Of a stretch of DNA of 23,659 nucleotides, positions 21,688-23,659 are shown in pieces. The notes under the pieces were generated by a model that saw only the letters and a program-made list of their open reading frames with translations, ran no database searches and was not told where the DNA came from. The stretch spans positions 1 through 23,659 of IMG/VR virus record IMGVR_UViG_3300045967_000077; one strand, given 5' to 3'. Source of the stretch: a virus. Within the stretch, counting starts at the first letter, position 1. The number at the start of each line of letters is the position of its first letter. A program made the translations under genes and the position numbers.

Positions 21688-22710
21688 CTACACCTCCTCG
21701 AGCACTTCTTCCATCTCACCGGCAACGGTGTCCGAGATCACGCCCTGCTCCATGCCGTCGATGCTTCCCTGCGTGGCGTCGGCGATGCGGCCCGAATGGA
21801 TCGCGTCGAGCATCTGAAACACGATGCCGACGAAGACGTCGGCGGCCACGGCGGTCTGTCCGGCGATGCTCGCGGCCAGATGGCGGAAGTGGCCGAAGAC
21901 CGCGGCGACGGTGCCCTGCCCGCTGATGACCACGGCGAGGTTCCTGATGTGGTGGTGGATGGCCGTCAGGGCGCCCTGCCCTGCGACCGCGACAGCCAAC
22001 ACACGCTGATTCCGCACGAAGTTCGGTACGACTGCGCCGATTCCCGCTACGGCGACTGCCACGCCTCGCGTTCGCACGGTGTTCGCCACGACGTTGCCGA
22101 CACCCGCTATGGCGACCTCGAAGCGAACCTGGCCGAGGATGGTGACGTCAGCGACCAGCGAGCCGACGCCAGAGACGACGACGTTGAGTGCCCGCACGGA
22201 GCGCACGAAGCTGCCGGTGACGGCACCGACACCCGCCACGGTTACGGCCAGCGCCCGTGTCACTCCGATGGTCGCCGTGACGCTGCCCGTACCGGCGATG
22301 GTCGCGGCGATCCCGCGCAGCACCGCGAGCGGCCCGGCGCTCACCGCTCCTACGCCTGCAATCGTCACCTGCAGGAACTTCACGCGGACGAACTCGGCGA
22401 CGAGGGCACCTGCTCCCGCGATGGTTGCGGCGATGCTCCGCGTCACGGCCAGCGGGACGCTGACGGCACCCGTACCGGCAACGCTGACAGCCAGGACACG
22501 CTGGTTGCGGACGACGCTGGGCGTCAGCGTCCCGCTCCCCGCGATCGTCGCCGCCACGATGCGCTGGTCGCGGACGAAACTGCTGGCGAGCGCGCCTAGC
22601 CCCGCGACCGTCGCGTCGAACGTGACGGTTTCGCCGGCCCTTACCCCGCCGTGCAGATAGCCCTGGAGCTCAGGCAGCTCGGGGATGAACCGTCCGGGTG
22701 CGCCTGGCAT
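21688..22710 (-). CDS. Protein with 13 tandem about 20-residue V-A-G-x-G repeats
   Basis: A 340-residue protein whose ATG overlaps the upstream stop as TAATG. After a 30-residue leader, 13 repeats of 20-22 residues run from about residue 31 to 290. Each has a hydrophobic strand (such as L-A-V-T), V/I-A/S-G-x-G (the last repeat has G-Q-T) and a second hydrophobic strand ending V-R-x-x-R. The period and alternating small/hydrophobic residues suggest a beta-rich rod or solenoid. The final 45 residues are acidic and helical (G-E-M-E-E-V-L-E-E-V). No enzyme motif or membrane segment is evident. Gene position among virion genes suggests a structural appendage. The exact family is not recognised. 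Confidence 0.75.
   Translation of the reverse strand: MPGAPGRFIPELPELQGYLHGGVRAGETVTFDATVAGLGALASSFVRDQRIVAATIAGSGTLTPSVVRNQRVLAVSVAGTGAVSVPLAVTRSIAATIAGAGALVAEFVRVKFLQVTIAGVGAVSAGPLAVLRGIAATIAGTGSVTATIGVTRALAVTVAGVGAVTGSFVRSVRALNVVVSGVGSLVADVTILGQVRFEVAIAGVGNVVANTVRTRGVAVAVAGIGAVVPNFVRNQRVLAVAVAGQGALTAIHHHIRNLAVVISGQGTVAAVFGHFRHLAASIAGQTAVAADVFVGIVFQMLDAIHSGRIADATQGSIDGMEQGVISDTVAGEMEEVLEEV
21840..22620 (-). repeat. Thirteen in-frame repeats of about 60 bp
   Basis: The DNA underlying the V-A-G-x-G repeats. The G of the A-G (or S-G) pair recurs at residues 37, 58, 79, 99, 119, 140, 160, 181, 203, 223, 244, 264 and 284. Units are clearly diverged at the base level, with some close pairs such as the two V-R-N-Q-R-V-L-A-V units. 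Confidence 0.85.
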
Positions 22711-23429
22711 TAGACGAAGTTCCTCGGATGCGTCTTACCAGCCAGCGGATCGAAGCTCGCATGGGGATAGGGGCGAATCTCGAAGCCGAGCAGCCCAACC
22801 GGGTCTGCGGCGGTGATGTTCGTGGTTCCGCCTGAGATCGTTCCGGGGTTCGCGGTCGGCGTGGCTGTCTGAAGTTGGAGACTCAGCCCAGGTGTCAGCG
22901 CCACCGTGTACTCAGCCACGGCCTCCGTCCAGTCTCCACCGGACTCGCCCGTGGCGGGAGCGGTCGCGTTGTTGTCGTTGACGGCGACGCAGCACACGGC
23001 CAGTCCTCCCCGCACCGTCGTCGTGACTGTCGGCATTCCCGGTGTCGAGGAGTTGGCAGAGATGTGGGCGAAGCCGCGAATGATCTCTTCGAGCTTGCCC
23101 GCCTCATAGCCCGAGAAGGAGTAGCACCGGCCCGAGCGCATCGTCGTCACCGCCTGCGAGCCGAGGGCGTTCGCCGCTCCGTCCTCTGAGCCAACCGCGA
23201 TCTTGCCGTACAGCCAGTGTCGGCTGATAGTCGTCTCGATGACGTGTGGCCCCGACAGCAGCGTGAATCCCGCTGGCGTGTCGGGTGTCGTTGCCGTTCC
23301 CTCGAAGTAGGCATGGACGATGAGAATGTCGTTCGGGTCAACCGTGGCCGGGCTTGCCGGGGAAACGGCCGCGCCGCTCGTCTCAGAGGACGCGCCTGCC
23401 CCCTGCGACTTGAAGGCGATGGCGGGCAT
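22710..23429 (-). CDS. Phage structural protein (beta-rich)
   Basis: A 239-residue protein from ATG 23429, overlapping the LamG protein stop as TGATG. The N-terminal A-T-V-D-P-N-D-I-L-I-V-H-A-Y-F-E-G followed by D-T-P-A-G-F-T-L-L is a recurrent pattern in phage tail and virion proteins with a beta-sandwich domain. A second strand set contains R-C-Y-S-F-S-G-Y and L-A-V-C-C-V-A-V-N-D-N. There is no signal peptide or enzyme motif. It lies between a LamG-like protein and the repeat protein, suggesting a three-gene block of virion surface proteins. Function is not further resolved. Confidence 0.7.
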   Translation of the reverse strand: MPAIAFKSQGAGASSETSGAAVSPASPATVDPNDILIVHAYFEGTATTPDTPAGFTLLSGPHVIETTISRHWLYGKIAVGSEDGAANALGSQAVTTMRSGRCYSFSGYEAGKLEEIIRGFAHISANSSTPGMPTVTTTVRGGLAVCCVAVNDNNATAPATGESGGDWTEAVAEYTVALTPGLSLQLQTATPTANPGTISGGTTNITAADPVGLLGFEIRPYPHASFDPLAGKTHPRNFV

Positions 23430-23659
23430 CAGACAATGGCTCTCAGTTGTTTGCGGAGTCGGTCGGACTGGTAGGTGACCGCGCCAGCCGTTGATACGGT
23501 GGCACCAGCGTTGTAGTGCGCTAGCACCCTGGCCGATGAGAGTGCGGTCGGGTACAGAGCGAACTCATCGTGGAAGCCTGCGGCGGTGTCTCCGACACGC
23601 ATATCCGCATCCCCGGCCAGCGTGTTGTCCACGTAGTTCTCCGTCACGTCCACGCTGTC
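23429..23659 (-). CDS. LamG-like virion protein, C-terminal fragment
   Basis: The right edge of the window cuts this gene, leaving the last 76 codons. The end reads H-D-E-F-A-L-Y-P-T-A-L-S, then V-L-A-H-Y-N-A-G, the terminal strand and helix of a concanavalin/LamG domain, as in the LamG part of the minor tail protein at 8995-10872. A valine codon (GTG) at 23653 is in frame but is unlikely to be the true start. It is probably a virion surface or adhesion protein. Confidence 0.7.
   Translation of the reverse strand, partial: DSVDVTENYVDNTLAGDADMRVGDTAAGFHDEFALYPTALSSARVLAHYNAGATVSTAGAVTYQSDRLRKQLRAIV

Noticed and set aside
21652-22599. 315-codon plus-strand open frame opposite the repeat protein
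   Set aside because: Its own repetition is only the mirror of the 13 coding repeats on the minus strand. The minus frame has coupled ends and hydrophobic periodicity.
21840-22620. CRISPR-like array
   Set aside because: The repeats are about 60 bp, diverged, in-frame and without distinct conserved repeat and unique spacer parts; they encode protein repeats.

Overview
The window is a GC-rich stretch of a tailed, long-tailed (siphovirus-type) bacteriophage genome, or of a prophage. The evidence is a set of hallmark genes: tape measure protein, frameshifted tail-assembly chaperone pair, major tail protein, head-tail connector, amidase endolysin, a holin-like protein, and an early recombination module with divergent Cro/CI-type regulators. 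Heavy use of GTG starts and 4-base start/stop overlaps is typical of actinobacterial phages. A resuscitation-promoting-factor-like transglycosylase in the lysis block, ending in a W-P-N-T-A-R-x-C-G-L tail, points to an actinobacterial host, perhaps a soil Thermoleophilia; that is inference. No terminase, portal, capsid, integrase, tRNA or CRISPR is visible, so the window is an internal segment.

Layout. (1) 1-3019, minus strand: early operon read right to left, starting with a small Xre-type regulator, then a winged-helix protein, a 90-residue unknown, a PDDEXK exonuclease (DUF3799 type), a RecA-like/AAA ATPase and an Hjc-type Holliday junction resolvase. Every junction overlaps by 1-4 bases. 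(2) 3020-3059: a 40-bp divergent control region with two overlapping promoter candidates and a dyad operator candidate. (3) 3060-3960, plus strand: a short rightward operon with a CI-like Xre repressor, a small ORF and an exported protein, closed by a strong hairpin terminator. (4) 4017-7329, minus: lysis block with an amidase, two membrane/coiled-coil proteins, a secreted allene-oxide-cyclase/dirigent-like barrel, a holin, a TIM-barrel hydrolase-like protein, an unknown, and the Rpf-like transglycosylase. (5) 7339-14904, minus: tail module with a triplicated tail protein, a LamG-bearing minor tail protein, tape measure, G/GT chaperones, an HK97-gp10-like protein and the major tail protein. 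(6) 14935-20124, minus: a seven-gene carbohydrate cassette (GT4, GT2, FkbM methyltransferase, LAGLIDADG endonuclease, NodB-like deacetylase, class I methyltransferase, double GT2) inserted between tail genes. (7) 20121-23659, minus: tail terminator-like protein, head-tail connector, HNH endonuclease, a 13-repeat protein, a structural protein and the C-terminal end of a LamG protein cut by the window.

How it fits together. From the right edge down to 4017 the late genes form one leftward transcription unit with almost no spacing. Most junctions are translationally coupled and only a few genes carry a strong Shine-Dalgarno sequence, such as the major tail protein, chaperone, tape measure, amidase, holin and HNH genes. 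The most striking feature is the carbohydrate cassette: it is locked into the structural operon by NTGA overlaps and probably builds and methylates a glycan on the virion. Other items worth a look are a -1 frameshift site (CCCCCCA plus a hairpin), the 13 x about 20-residue repeat protein, the compact face-to-face promoter switch giving near-leaderless transcripts, and the enzyme-rich lysis block. No stretch longer than about 60 bases lacks a coding candidate.
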